Below, piece after piece: positions 36,654 to 47,230 of a stretch of 64,000 nucleotides of DNA. Below the pieces are notes generated by a model. It was not told the DNA's origin. It ran no database searches and saw only the letters and a list, made by a program, of their open reading frames with translations. The translations under genes were made by a program, and so were the position numbers. The DNA comes from Chitinophagaceae bacterium (lineage in GTDB: Bacteria > Bacteroidota > Bacteroidia > Chitinophagales > Chitinophagaceae), in assembly GCA_022841365.1 (NCBI GenBank), contig JALHRP010000005.1, forward strand, positions 1 through 64,000, given 5' to 3'. Positions within the stretch are counted from its first letter, which is position 1, and each line of letters starts with the position of its first letter.

Positions 36654-36734
36654 ACTCTTACAACTTTGCCAAAGTTGGAGAAAGTTCAAAAAAAATTTCA
36701 TACTCTTACAACTTTGCCAAAGTTGGTTTAAGTT
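36654..36734. repeat. Tandem pair of ~33 bp palindrome-containing repeats
   Basis: ACTCTTACAACTTTGCCAAAGTTGGnnnAAGTTCA at 36654-36686 and 36702-36734. Confidence 0.85.
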
Positions 36735-37998
36735 CATCTTCTTTTACATGTTTCTGCACAAACCATAGTGTGATCATGGTTGATGCAAGAAAGTAAAAAG
36801 CAATCAGGTATTTAATTGATCCGCTTAAAACAGATGCTCCAAACCAATCGCCTGTTTGTAAAATAACAGCGATACCAAAACTGTTTTTGATTACTTCCCA
36901 CACAATGGCATATTTATTCCGGTCCATTAATTCGGTATAAGCATATACACTCAAAAATATAAACAGTCCATAGAGATAGATATAAGATGGGTGTAGTGCA
37001 TTGATGCCGGCAATATTCCCAAACAGATAACTGATAAATAATAAAACCATTGTGATCTGCACCCAGCTCCACACATGTAATGCAGGCGATGCTTTGGTAT
37101 CATACTTTTCAAAATGATACGGATCGGTAATTTTGTGTACAGGATATTTTTCTGCAACATCTGCTGGTCGCCAGCCGGTGGGCATCATCCAGATGCGGAG
37201 TTTATCGTTCCAGCTTTTAGTGAGCCATGCATCTTTGATGAGTAAACCAAGGTGCATAAAATTTATTTTGATGGGGTTCCAAGTCTGTACAGGACGTGTA
37301 ATGCCGTATACAGGTGGTTTATCAACTAACTCTTCCTGAAATGTACCAAACCATTTGTCCCAGAAAATAAAAATCTGCCCGTAGTTCTTATCTAAATATT
37401 CAGGATTGATGGCATGATGTACACGATGATGCGAAGGTGTAACAATGATCTTCTCCAACAATCCCATCCTGTTGATGTGTTGTGTATGATACCAAAACTG
37501 TGCAAACAAATGCAAAGGAGCAACTACAGCAATCACCATGGTTGGCACACCCAGTAATGCAGCTGGTAATAAAAAAATAGTGAAGAGACGAAACACAACC
37601 GAAATACTTTGCCTTAATGCACAAGCCAGGTTAAAATCTTCACTGCTGTGATGAATGATATGTGCGTTCCAGAAAAAATTATATTCATGGTCCAGACGAT
37701 GCACCCAGTAGCCTGCAAAATCAAGTGCAATAAATGCAATGATGTAAGTGAGGATGGTATGTTCAATATGTACAACAGCTAATTTATCAACAAGCCATCC
37801 ATAACCGATGATGGCAATACTCAAACCCAACACATCTTTGGTTACATTGGTAATACCGCTGCTGAGGCTGGAGATCATATCCATATTACGGACGGTTTGT
37901 TTTCCTTTCCAAACACCATAATATGCTTCCGCAAGCACCAGCAATAGAAAAGCCGGCATGGCAAAGAGTAAAATTTTACCGTAGGTTTCCATGTGCAA
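36706..37998 (-). CDS. Sterol desaturase / fatty acid hydroxylase family protein
   Basis: HRLDHEYNFFWNAHIIHHSSEDFN, HHRVHHAINPEYLDKNYGQIFIFWDKWFGTF histidine boxes. Confidence 0.92.
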   Translation of the reverse strand: MHMETYGKILLFAMPAFLLLVLAEAYYGVWKGKQTVRNMDMISSLSSGITNVTKDVLGLSIAIIGYGWLVDKLAVVHIEHTILTYIIAFIALDFAGYWVHRLDHEYNFFWNAHIIHHSSEDFNLACALRQSISVVFRLFTIFLLPAALLGVPTMVIAVVAPLHLFAQFWYHTQHINRMGLLEKIIVTPSHHRVHHAINPEYLDKNYGQIFIFWDKWFGTFQEELVDKPPVYGITRPVQTWNPIKINFMHLGLLIKDAWLTKSWNDKLRIWMMPTGWRPADVAEKYPVHKITDPYHFEKYDTKASPALHVWSWVQITMVLLFISYLFGNIAGINALHPSYIYLYGLFIFLSVYAYTELMDRNKYAIVWEVIKNSFGIAVILQTGDWFGASVLSGSIKYLIAFYFLASTMITLWFVQKHVKEDELKPTLAKL

Positions 37999-38029
37999 AC
38001 AATCTTATTGCTAAAGTACGAAATGCCCG

Positions 38030-38908
38030 TCAGTTTACTTGCTGCCGGTAATCTGTTATATAACGGGAAGGCGATACACCGGTTACTTGTTTAAACACCC
38101 TGTTAAAGCTCACAGCACTGCTGAACCCGGTTTCATAGGCAATGGATGAAATACTTGTTACATCAGCTCCCGTCATTTTTTTACAGGCTTCATTGATGCG
38201 GATCTCATTTACAAAACTGATATAAGTTTTACGGGTATGCTTTTTAAAATACCTGCAAAAAGCCTGCACGGTCAGATGTGCTACTCCGGCTATTTCCTTC
38301 AGTTTGATCTGATCGGTATAATGCTCCATGGTATAACGATACACATCATTCATCCGCAAACCTTCTGTATCAGAAATACTATAGTGTGTAGATGCAGAAG
38401 CAAGTATCCTGTTTCCTTTGATGCTGCTCAATGTCTGTAATAAATGAAGAAAGGCTGCAAGTATATAAGCCTGCTTCGCTTCTTTTACTAACAGCATTTC
38501 AGCAATGATCTTTTTTGCACTTGCAGCAGGAACCTGCAAACCCATGCTGCTCTGCTCTATCAGCCGTTTGATGTTTTTTGTTTCCGGCAGGGATAATACA
38601 GTTTGTGTAAACTGAACAGGATTGAAGAACAATGAAAGTGCCTGTACTTTTTTCTTTCTGCGTTGATCAAAATAAACAGGATCACTTTTAAACAGGTGTG
38701 GTTGATTGGCACCCAATAAATAAACTTCTCCTGCTTTAAACGGTTGCATATAATTACCGGCAATGAGTGTGCCTGTTCCTTCAATGATCCAGGTGATCTG
38801 TATTTCTTTGTGCCGGTGCAGGTGATTATAAAAATGCGGCAACTTTTCTTCCTGCACCACAATAGAACGATCACCTGCAACAGGAATGGTAAATTGTACA
38901 ACCTTCAT
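38030..38908 (-). CDS. AraC-family transcriptional regulator
   Basis: Cupin-like N-terminus and C-terminal double HTH (ISSIAYETGFSSAVSFNRVFKQVTGVSPSRYI). Confidence 0.92.
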   Translation of the reverse strand: MKVVQFTIPVAGDRSIVVQEEKLPHFYNHLHRHKEIQITWIIEGTGTLIAGNYMQPFKAGEVYLLGANQPHLFKSDPVYFDQRRKKKVQALSLFFNPVQFTQTVLSLPETKNIKRLIEQSSMGLQVPAASAKKIIAEMLLVKEAKQAYILAAFLHLLQTLSSIKGNRILASASTHYSISDTEGLRMNDVYRYTMEHYTDQIKLKEIAGVAHLTVQAFCRYFKKHTRKTYISFVNEIRINEACKKMTGADVTSISSIAYETGFSSAVSFNRVFKQVTGVSPSRYITDYRQQVN

Positions 38909-39033
38909 TCTTTGCTGATTTTAGCCTTAATTGTAAAATTAGGGAGAATGCATGTTAATATCGGTAAAGTATTGGCTAATCAGCGACTGCCTGTTCTGTG
39001 TACGATCCGGTATTTTCGTTCAAACTTATTACT

Positions 39034-39930
39034 ATGTCATTTGAATGGAAAGGAGTGTTTCCGGCAGTATTAACTCCGTTTACCGCCGATGATGCATTGG
39101 ATCTGCCAATGTTTGAAAAAAATCTGCAGGCTCAACTCGATGCAGGTGTGCAGGGGATTATCATTGGCGGTTCTTTGGGCGAGGCCAGTACCATCACAGC
39201 AACAGAAAAAGAACAGTTAGTAAAACATGCGGTACAATTCTTCAACGGAAAAATTCCGGTGATTATGAATATTGCAGAAAGTACTACCAAAGATGCAGTA
39301 CAACAGGCAGCCAATGCCAAAGCATGGGGAGCCGAAGGATTAATGCTGTTGCCACCTATGCGATATAAAACGGATGAAAGGGAAACAGTTGCTTTTTTTA
39401 AAACAGTAGCGCTTTCAACAGATTTGCCCGTTATGATCTACAACAATCCGGTGGATTATAAAATTGAAGTTACGCTGGATATGTTTGAAGAACTGTTGAC
39501 ATGCAGCAATATTACAGCAGTGAAAGAAAGTACCAGAGATGTGACCAATGTTACAAGAATCATCAATCGTTTTGGAACACGGTTAAAGATTTTATGCGGG
39601 GTTGATACATTAGCTATGGAAGAATTGTGTCTGGGTGCTGATGGCTGGGTGGCCGGATTGGTAGATGCTTTTCCAAAAGAGACACTCGCCATTTTCAATT
39701 TAGTGAAAGAAGGAAAGATTGCAGAAGCAGCCGCCATCTATCGTTGGTTTATGCCATTGCTTGAACTGGATATTCATCCCAAACTGGTGCAATATATTAA
39801 ACTGGCTGCCACACAAACTGGAATTGGAAGTGAATATGTTCGGGCACCTCGTTTACCTTTACAGGGCAGCGAAAGGGAACGCATTCTCCAGATCATCAAT
39901 GATGGCATCGCTGCAAGGCCAAACTTATAA
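39034..39930 (+). CDS. DapA-family lyase, probable 1-pyrroline-4-hydroxy-2-carboxylate deaminase
   Basis: GIIIGGSLGEASTITATEKEQLV, MIYNNPVDYK; pathway context with hydroxyproline epimerase. Confidence 0.8.
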   Translation: MSFEWKGVFPAVLTPFTADDALDLPMFEKNLQAQLDAGVQGIIIGGSLGEASTITATEKEQLVKHAVQFFNGKIPVIMNIAESTTKDAVQQAANAKAWGAEGLMLLPPMRYKTDERETVAFFKTVALSTDLPVMIYNNPVDYKIEVTLDMFEELLTCSNITAVKESTRDVTNVTRIINRFGTRLKILCGVDTLAMEELCLGADGWVAGLVDAFPKETLAIFNLVKEGKIAEAAAIYRWFMPLLELDIHPKLVQYIKLAATQTGIGSEYVRAPRLPLQGSERERILQIINDGIAARPNL

Positions 39931-39945
39931 AATAAAATTTCTACA

Positions 39946-41430
39946 ATGAGTTTTGATGATACTTCGCTTGCGCAGATTGATCAATACATGAACGATGCAT
40001 GGGATGCATTTCATGTGTATCGGAAGAAAAGTTTAAAAGAAAGGGCAGCGTTGATGCGTGCCATTGCTGTTGAACTGGAAGCATGTGGCGATGCGCTGAT
40101 TCAAACAGCAATGAAAGAAACCAATTTGCCTGAAGCAAGATTGCGGAACGAACGGGGAAGAACAATTTTACAACTCAATCAATATGCAACTGCATGTGAA
40201 CAGGGCGAATGGATTGAAGCAAGAATTGATACGGTGATTCCTGATAAAAATCCTCCGAAACCCGACATCAGAAAAATGTTGGTGCCCCTTGGCCCGGTTG
40301 TAGTTTTTGGTGCAAGTAATTTTCCATTTGCATACTCAACTGCAGGTGGCGATACAGCCTGTGCGTTAGCTGCCGGTTGTCCGGTGATTGTAAAAGCACA
40401 TCCTGCACATGCACATACATCACAGATAGTTGCTGATGCTATTCATACAGCAGTCGCAAAACTTAATTTACCCCAAGCTGTTTTTACACATGTACATGGA
40501 AAAGCTTTTGAAGTGGGTCATGCATTGGTTACACATGCATATACAAAAGCAGTAGGCTTTACCGGTTCTTATAACGGCGGTAAACAATTATTCGATTGGG
40601 CCAATCAACGCAGAGAACCGATTCCCGTGTTTGCAGAAATGGGAAGTATCAACCCTGTGTTCTTATTACCGGAGAAATTAAAATCATCAGCAACAGAAAT
40701 TGCAACCATGTATGCAGGTTCCATTACATTAGGTGTTGGTCAGTTTTGCACCAATCCGGGTTTGATCATTGGTATTGAAGGTGAAGATTTAAAAACCTTC
40801 ACCCATGATCTGGGCAAAGCCATACAGAAAGTTCAACCGGGTGTGATGTTACACCAGGGAATTGTAAATGCATACAAAGAGAAAAAAAGTACAGCGCTTT
40901 TGCAGGGTGAAGTGCATTTAGTAGCAGAGTCAGAAACAGAAGTAAAAGAAAACGAAGGGTTGCCAACAATTGCAACTGCCAGTGCAGAAGCATTTTTAAA
41001 TAACCCGGTATTGCAGCAGGAAGTGTTTGGTCCGTATTCACTCATCATCCGTTGTAAGAACAAAGAAGAAATGCTTGCAGTAGCGCAACATCTCGAAGGA
41101 CAGTTAACTGCAACACTCATGGCAACCAATGAAGATGCGTTGCAAAATGAAGATCTTGTTGAAGCAGTAAAAAACAGTTGCGGTCGTTTTATTTTAAACA
41201 GTGTGCCAACAGGCGTAGAAGTTTGTTTAAGTATGCATCATGGTGGACCGTTTCCTGCAACAACTGATTCCAGGTTCACCAGTGTAGGTGCAGATGGCAT
41301 TAAACGTTTTGCACGGCCCATTGCTTTTCAAAACTGGAGCAATGAATTGTTGCCGGAAGAATTGAAGAACGAAAATTCTTTACAGATATGGCGTACAGTA
41401 AATAACGAACTGACAAAAGAACCGATCTGA
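39946..41430 (+). CDS. Aldehyde dehydrogenase, probable 2,5-dioxovalerate (alpha-ketoglutarate semialdehyde) dehydrogenase
   Basis: GPVVVFGASNFPFAYSTAGGDTACALAAGCPVIVKAHPAH and GVGQFCTNPGL catalytic Cys. Confidence 0.9.
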   Translation: MSFDDTSLAQIDQYMNDAWDAFHVYRKKSLKERAALMRAIAVELEACGDALIQTAMKETNLPEARLRNERGRTILQLNQYATACEQGEWIEARIDTVIPDKNPPKPDIRKMLVPLGPVVVFGASNFPFAYSTAGGDTACALAAGCPVIVKAHPAHAHTSQIVADAIHTAVAKLNLPQAVFTHVHGKAFEVGHALVTHAYTKAVGFTGSYNGGKQLFDWANQRREPIPVFAEMGSINPVFLLPEKLKSSATEIATMYAGSITLGVGQFCTNPGLIIGIEGEDLKTFTHDLGKAIQKVQPGVMLHQGIVNAYKEKKSTALLQGEVHLVAESETEVKENEGLPTIATASAEAFLNNPVLQQEVFGPYSLIIRCKNKEEMLAVAQHLEGQLTATLMATNEDALQNEDLVEAVKNSCGRFILNSVPTGVEVCLSMHHGGPFPATTDSRFTSVGADGIKRFARPIAFQNWSNELLPEELKNENSLQIWRTVNNELTKEPI

Positions 41431-41455
41431 ATCATTTCTTAACCATCACTTGCAT

Positions 41456-43762
41456 ATGAAAAAAGTAATTAGTTTTCTATTGTTCCCGTTTTTTGCTTTT
41501 GCACAAAACAAAAGCACAACAGGTGCACAAAAGATTGCTGCGTTTAAACAGCAACAACTGTTATTGCAGCAATCACCTTATAAAAATCTGCAATGGCGAT
41601 TGACAGGTCCAGATAACAGAAGCGGCCGCAGTACCGATGTGGCGGGCATTACAGGCAATCCAAATATCATCTACGCCGCTTTTGCAACAGGTGGTTTGTG
41701 GAAGACAGAAGATGCAGGTGCAACATGGAAACCATTGTTTGATAAAGAAGCAACACAATCCATCGGCAATATTGCTTTGGCTCCATCCGATCCAAACACA
41801 TTGTATGTAGGAACAGGTGAAGCAAATATTTTCCGTGCATCCTTACCTGGAATCGGAATGTATAAAACAACCAACGGCGGAAAAAGCTTTACGCATATTG
41901 GTTTGGAAAACACAGGAACCATTGCAAGAGTCATTGTTCATCCGAAAAATGCAAACCTTGTATACGTTGCAGCAAGTGGTAATGAATGGACTTATAATAA
42001 AGACCGTGGTGTATACATGACCAATGACGGTGGTAAAACATGGAAGAATATTTTATTTGAAAGTGAGCAAAGTGGATGTATTGATCTGATGATGGATCCA
42101 TCTGATCCTAATATCTTGTATGCAAGTATGTGGAACCGTATACGCAGAAGATGGAGCGATCCTGTTCCGGAAGATGGTGATCATTTGTATAAAACTACTG
42201 ACGGCGGTAAAACATGGAAGAAGATCACAAACGGTTTACCCGACACAAAACTCACAGGTCGTATAGGCCTGGCCGTTAGTCATTCAAACCCGAATGTATT
42301 ATATGCCTTTGTTGATGATCATAATAAAAAGCGTGATCCCAACCCCGGTGAAACAGACAGCTACGAACGGAAGGTGCAAAAGGTTGTAATAGGTGGTGCT
42401 ATTTACCGCAGTACGAATAAAGGAGAGAGCTGGGAAAAAATGGGAGAGGTGCATGATTTCTTTAAACCATTCTCCGGTACGTATGGTTGGGTGTTCAGTC
42501 AAATTCGTGTGCATCCAAAAAATGAAAACCGCATTTATGCATTTGGTGTAGAAAAAGGAATCAGCGAAGATGCAGGTAAAACATGGAAAGTATGGGACCC
42601 CACAGATACAACCGGTGACTGGACACATGGGGATAATCATGCCATGTGGATTGATACAGACAATCCTGATCGAATGATCGTAGGAAATGATGGTGGTGTT
42701 ACATTAACTTATAACGGTGGTATAAAATGGAAAAACTTTTTTGATAAAATTCCAACCACACAGTTTTACACTGTTACGTATGACATGAACACGCCGTTCA
42801 ACATTTTTGGTTCCGTGCAGGATGAAGGAACCATGAGCGGTAATGTGAGCAACACGTTTGGTACAGCTCCAGATACAACGCTTCGCCCATGGCGTATGGC
42901 TCCCGGCGGTGAAGGAACACAAATACAGGTTGATCCGCTCAATACAAACATTGTATACTCATCTACCTACTATGGCCGGTTGATGAAAACAGATATGAGC
43001 AAGAGTCGTCGTGAAGCCGTGCAACGCTTTTCTTCATTTGATGTTGGTCGTATTGATTCATTACGTGGAGAATGGCTGGCAGCAACTGTGATGAGTAAGT
43101 TCAACAACAAAGTAATCTATCATGGTTTGCAGCATTTGTATAAAACAGAAGATGCAGGTGAAACGTGGAAGAGAATCAGTGTTGATCTGAGTTACAATGA
43201 TCCAAAGCGTATGGGTAATTATCCCTATCTCATTTATCATCAGGCCATCACTGCAGTTGCAGAAGGCGATAAAGCAGGTGTATTGTATGCCGGTACAGAT
43301 GATGGTCGTGTTTGGTTTACTGCAAATGATGGCACAAGCTGGAAAGAAATCACAAAAGGACTTCCTTATAATAAACATGTCATTAAAATTGTGGCATCAG
43401 CATTTAAATCATCAAGAGTATATATTGTGTTGAATGATCGCCGTGCGGATAACAACACGCCTTATATCTATGTAAGTGATGATTATGGAACAACATGGAA
43501 ACCGATTGCATCCAATCTGCCGGCTTCACCAGCGAATGTAATTGCAGAACATCCGGACAATGCGAATGTTTTATTCTGCGGAACAGATTTTGGTGTATAC
43601 ATGAGTAAGGATGGTGGAAAAAAATGGATCGCTATCAATGGAACTATTCCTGCATCCGTTTCGGTGAATGATCTGTTTATTCATCCGAGGGATAAAAAAC
43701 TCGTGATTGGTACTTACGGAAGAGGTGTGTATGTGTTGGATGATTTAAATGTGTTGAAATAA
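41456..43762 (+). CDS. Secreted VPS10/sortilin-like BNR-repeat beta-propeller protein
   Basis: Signal peptide; many DGGKTWK / DAGATWKPL Asp-box repeats. Confidence 0.88.
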   Translation: MKKVISFLLFPFFAFAQNKSTTGAQKIAAFKQQQLLLQQSPYKNLQWRLTGPDNRSGRSTDVAGITGNPNIIYAAFATGGLWKTEDAGATWKPLFDKEATQSIGNIALAPSDPNTLYVGTGEANIFRASLPGIGMYKTTNGGKSFTHIGLENTGTIARVIVHPKNANLVYVAASGNEWTYNKDRGVYMTNDGGKTWKNILFESEQSGCIDLMMDPSDPNILYASMWNRIRRRWSDPVPEDGDHLYKTTDGGKTWKKITNGLPDTKLTGRIGLAVSHSNPNVLYAFVDDHNKKRDPNPGETDSYERKVQKVVIGGAIYRSTNKGESWEKMGEVHDFFKPFSGTYGWVFSQIRVHPKNENRIYAFGVEKGISEDAGKTWKVWDPTDTTGDWTHGDNHAMWIDTDNPDRMIVGNDGGVTLTYNGGIKWKNFFDKIPTTQFYTVTYDMNTPFNIFGSVQDEGTMSGNVSNTFGTAPDTTLRPWRMAPGGEGTQIQVDPLNTNIVYSSTYYGRLMKTDMSKSRREAVQRFSSFDVGRIDSLRGEWLAATVMSKFNNKVIYHGLQHLYKTEDAGETWKRISVDLSYNDPKRMGNYPYLIYHQAITAVAEGDKAGVLYAGTDDGRVWFTANDGTSWKEITKGLPYNKHVIKIVASAFKSSRVYIVLNDRRADNNTPYIYVSDDYGTTWKPIASNLPASPANVIAEHPDNANVLFCGTDFGVYMSKDGGKKWIAINGTIPASVSVNDLFIHPRDKKLVIGTYGRGVYVLDDLNVLK

Positions 43763-43764
43763 AA

Positions 43765-44850
43765 ATGGCAACAAATCCCATCATAAAAAAATATCCCAAC
43801 AGCAGCCTCAATCGTTTTGGCGGTTGGGTATTTCATTGCATTGATGCACATACCTGCGGTAACCCTGTTCGTTTAGTTGCAGAAGGTGGTCCGGCATTGG
43901 AAGGAAAGAACATGAGCGAAAAACGTCAGCACTTTTTAAGAGAGTATGATTGGATACGCAAGGGATTAATGTTTGAACCACGTGGTCATGATATGATGAG
44001 TGGCAGTATTCTCTATCCGCCGCATGATCCGCAAAATGATGTGGCTGTTTTATTTATTGAAACAAGCGGTTGTTTACCCATGTGCGGTCATGGTACGATT
44101 GGTACGATTACTATTGCTATTGAAGAAGGATTGATTGTTCCCAAAACGCCGGGCATTATTCGTATGGAAGCACCGGCGGGATTGGTGATGATTGAATACA
44201 GGACGGACGACAGACCACAGACGACGGACAACAGCAGCTCACTAAAGGTTACCAGTGTGAAGTTGACAAACGTACCTGCTTACTTACATTCAACAGAATT
44301 AACAGTTGATTGTCCGGAATTGGGTGAATTAATTGTTGATGTTTCTTATGGAGGAAATTTTTATGCCATTGTAGATGTGCAGAAAAATTTCAAAGGACTG
44401 GAACATTATGCTGCTGATAAACTCATTGCATGGGCAAGAGAGCTGCGCAAGAATATCAATGCAAAGTATACATTCGTTCATCCGCAGGATGAAACGATCA
44501 ACGGATGCAGTCATATTTTATGGACCGGTGCTGTTCTTGATCCAATCTCAACAGCACGCAATGCAGTGTTTTATGGCGATAAAGCAATTGACCGCAGTCC
44601 ATGCGGTACTGGCACCTCCGCCCGTATGGCGCAATGGTATGCAAAAGGAAAGTTGAAGAAAGGGGATCTGTTTATTCATGAAAGCATTATTGGCAGTAAG
44701 TTCATTGGCAGCATTGAAGAAGAACTGGAAGTAAACGGCATTAAAGCCATTAAACCGGGTATTGAAGGTTGGGCAAAAATTTATGGGTACAATACCATCA
44801 GTATTGACAAAGAAGATGATCCGTATGCCGAAGGGTTTCAGGTTGTCTGA
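43765..44850 (+). CDS. 4-hydroxyproline epimerase (proline racemase family)
   Basis: Catalytic-type LPMCGHGTIG and SPCGTGTSARMA motifs (two Cys). Confidence 0.88.
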   Translation: MATNPIIKKYPNSSLNRFGGWVFHCIDAHTCGNPVRLVAEGGPALEGKNMSEKRQHFLREYDWIRKGLMFEPRGHDMMSGSILYPPHDPQNDVAVLFIETSGCLPMCGHGTIGTITIAIEEGLIVPKTPGIIRMEAPAGLVMIEYRTDDRPQTTDNSSSLKVTSVKLTNVPAYLHSTELTVDCPELGELIVDVSYGGNFYAIVDVQKNFKGLEHYAADKLIAWARELRKNINAKYTFVHPQDETINGCSHILWTGAVLDPISTARNAVFYGDKAIDRSPCGTGTSARMAQWYAKGKLKKGDLFIHESIIGSKFIGSIEEELEVNGIKAIKPGIEGWAKIYGYNTISIDKEDDPYAEGFQVV

Positions 44851-44955
44851 ACCACGATTTTTAGGATTAGTATGATTCGTGAAATGAGAGGAAGAATGTT
44901 GTTGCACAGTTCAGTTGTTAATTCAATATATCAGTAATAATGATAAGCTCGGCCT

Positions 44956-44976
44956 CCCCTCTCCGAAAGAGAGGGG
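44956..44976. repeat. Intergenic palindromic (REP-like) hairpin
   Basis: CCCCTCTCcgaaaGAGAGGGG. Confidence 0.6.
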
Positions 44977-45042
44977 AACGAGTGGAGAGGTTTAGCCATT
45001 CAATGTGGCAAATGTGTAAACTTAAATGAAGTGTAAACTTTT

Positions 45043-46287
45043 ATGAGTAAAGCAATTATTGTTGGCGGAGGAATTGTAGGATTAAGTTCTGCCTATTATT
45101 TACAACAAAGCGGCTGGGAAGTAACGGTGCTGGACAAGGGCGATTTTTCCGATAACTGTTCGTATGGTAATGCAGGTTATGTTTGTCCAAGTCATTTTAT
45201 TCCATTGGCAACGCCCGGTATTGTAACACAGGGGCTGAAATGGATGTGGAATTCAAAGAGTCCGTTTTATGTAGAGCCTCGTTTGAATGCTGCACTGATC
45301 TCATGGGGCATGAAGTTTATAAAAAGTGCTACAGCCAAACATGTAAACAATTCTGCCATACCCCTTCGTGATATTGCCTTCCTCAGTCAACAGTGTTACG
45401 AACAATGGACTAAGTTGCCCGACTTTGATTTTGCTTACGAAAAGAAAGGACTGCTTGAATATTTTCAAACAGCAGAAAAAGAAGAACATTCGCATCATAC
45501 TGCAGAAGATGCAAAAAAAATAGGCATTGAAGCAGTGATGTTATCAGCAGCAGAAGTACAAGCCATGGAGCCGGATGTTCAACTCAATATTCGTGGAGCA
45601 TTGTATTTTAAAGATGATGCACATTTGTATCCGCAAAAATTGATGAAAGGATTAATGACGGTGTTGAAACAGTCTGGCGTAGAGTTGATCCCGAATGAAG
45701 AAGTTGTCCGGTTTGAACAAAATGGAACAAGAATAAAAACTGTTTATACAAAGCAACAGCAATACAATGTAGACATGCTGGTGATTGCAACAGGATCGTG
45801 GTCGAGAGAAGTTGCTTCAATGGTTGGTTTGAGTCTGCCGTTAATGCCGGGCCGTGGTTATTCTGTTACTTTAGAAAACTCGCCATTCAAATTAAATTAT
45901 CCGGCTGTGTTGCAGGAAGGCAGAGTGGCCATTACACCGATGGATCAAAATAAAATCCGTTTTGGTGGAACCATGGAAATTACTTCCATCAAAACTCCGC
46001 CACGTATGAACCGTGTTGCCGGTATTCTTGAAGCAGTGGAACGTTATTTACCTGCGTTTAAAATACCCATGCCCTCAACAGAAAATATTTGGTACGGATA
46101 CAGGCCCTGTTCAGCAGATGGCTTGCCGTATATTGGCAGAGTAAAAGAAAATGTTCTTGTAGCAACCGGTCATGCAATGATAGGATTGAGTTTGGGCCCT
46201 GCCACAGGTAAGTTGGTTGCAGAGCTGGCAAATGAACAAACAACCAGCGTTGATATCAATCCTTATAATCCCGGACGGTTTTCATAA
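45043..46287 (+). CDS. FAD-dependent D-amino-acid dehydrogenase-like oxidoreductase (probable D-hydroxyproline dehydrogenase)
   Basis: IIVGGGIVGLSSAYYLQQSGWEVTVLDKG; YGYRPCSADGLPYIGR; operon context. Confidence 0.87.
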   Translation: MSKAIIVGGGIVGLSSAYYLQQSGWEVTVLDKGDFSDNCSYGNAGYVCPSHFIPLATPGIVTQGLKWMWNSKSPFYVEPRLNAALISWGMKFIKSATAKHVNNSAIPLRDIAFLSQQCYEQWTKLPDFDFAYEKKGLLEYFQTAEKEEHSHHTAEDAKKIGIEAVMLSAAEVQAMEPDVQLNIRGALYFKDDAHLYPQKLMKGLMTVLKQSGVELIPNEEVVRFEQNGTRIKTVYTKQQQYNVDMLVIATGSWSREVASMVGLSLPLMPGRGYSVTLENSPFKLNYPAVLQEGRVAITPMDQNKIRFGGTMEITSIKTPPRMNRVAGILEAVERYLPAFKIPMPSTENIWYGYRPCSADGLPYIGRVKENVLVATGHAMIGLSLGPATGKLVAELANEQTTSVDINPYNPGRFS

Positions 46288-46331
46288 TTGTAGTTGTTGT
46301 TGTACTAACTTCGGTCATTAATAACAGCATC

Positions 46332-47165
46332 ATGAAAAAAATAATTTTCTTTCTTGTTTTCTGCAGCTGCGTACTTGCTCTTTCTGCGCAACATCAACTG
46401 GTAAAAATATGGTCAACCGATACCATTTTAAAAGTACCTGAATCTGTATTGTTTGATGGAAAGAATAAAGTGCTTTACGTAACCAACATTGATGGTATAC
46501 AACCATGGGGTAAAGATGGCAAAGGTTCTGTTGGTAAAGTGGGATTGGATGGACAGATCATTGCTGTTGACTGGGTAAGTGGATTGAATGCACCCAAAGG
46601 AATGGGTTTGTATAAAAATAAATTATACGTGGCCGATTTAACCGAGCTGGTTGTGATTGATGTACTGAAAGGAATTATTATTGATCGGATACAGGTAGAA
46701 GGTTCGCAGGGATTAAATGATGTAAGTGTGAATGAGAAAGGAATTGTGTACGTGTCCGATTCAAGGAGCAGAAGAGTGTATGAAGTGAAAGAAAAGAAGG
46801 CCACTGTTTTGCTTGACAGTACTAAATTAAAAGGACCGAACGGTGTATTGATGCATAAAAAGAATCTGTACGTTCTTGATGCCGGCAGCATGTACCGCAT
46901 GGAGAAAGATGGGTCATTAACCAAACTGGCCGAAGGGATGGATGGCGGAACTGATGGAATTGAGAATGTAAGAGGTAACGACTATCTTGTTTCAACCTGG
47001 AGCGGCGTGGTATATTATGTAAATGCTGATGGAACAAAACAGGTGCTGCTTGATGGAAGGGAGCAGAAAGTCAACTCAGCAGATATTGGTTACGATGCTG
47101 CCAAACGCATTGTATATATTCCTACTTTCTGGAAAAATTCAGTAGTAGCCTATCAATTAAAGTAA
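46332..47165 (+). CDS. SMP-30/NHL-like beta-propeller protein, secreted
   Basis: Signal peptide and SMP-30-like repeats. Confidence 0.65.
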   Translation: MKKIIFFLVFCSCVLALSAQHQLVKIWSTDTILKVPESVLFDGKNKVLYVTNIDGIQPWGKDGKGSVGKVGLDGQIIAVDWVSGLNAPKGMGLYKNKLYVADLTELVVIDVLKGIIIDRIQVEGSQGLNDVSVNEKGIVYVSDSRSRRVYEVKEKKATVLLDSTKLKGPNGVLMHKKNLYVLDAGSMYRMEKDGSLTKLAEGMDGGTDGIENVRGNDYLVSTWSGVVYYVNADGTKQVLLDGREQKVNSADIGYDAAKRIVYIPTFWKNSVVAYQLK

Positions 47166-47230
47166 AGGAATGTGAAAACTTTTTGTACGGCATTTCCAGC
47201 AATGGGAATGTCGTTATTTTTACCAAACGT

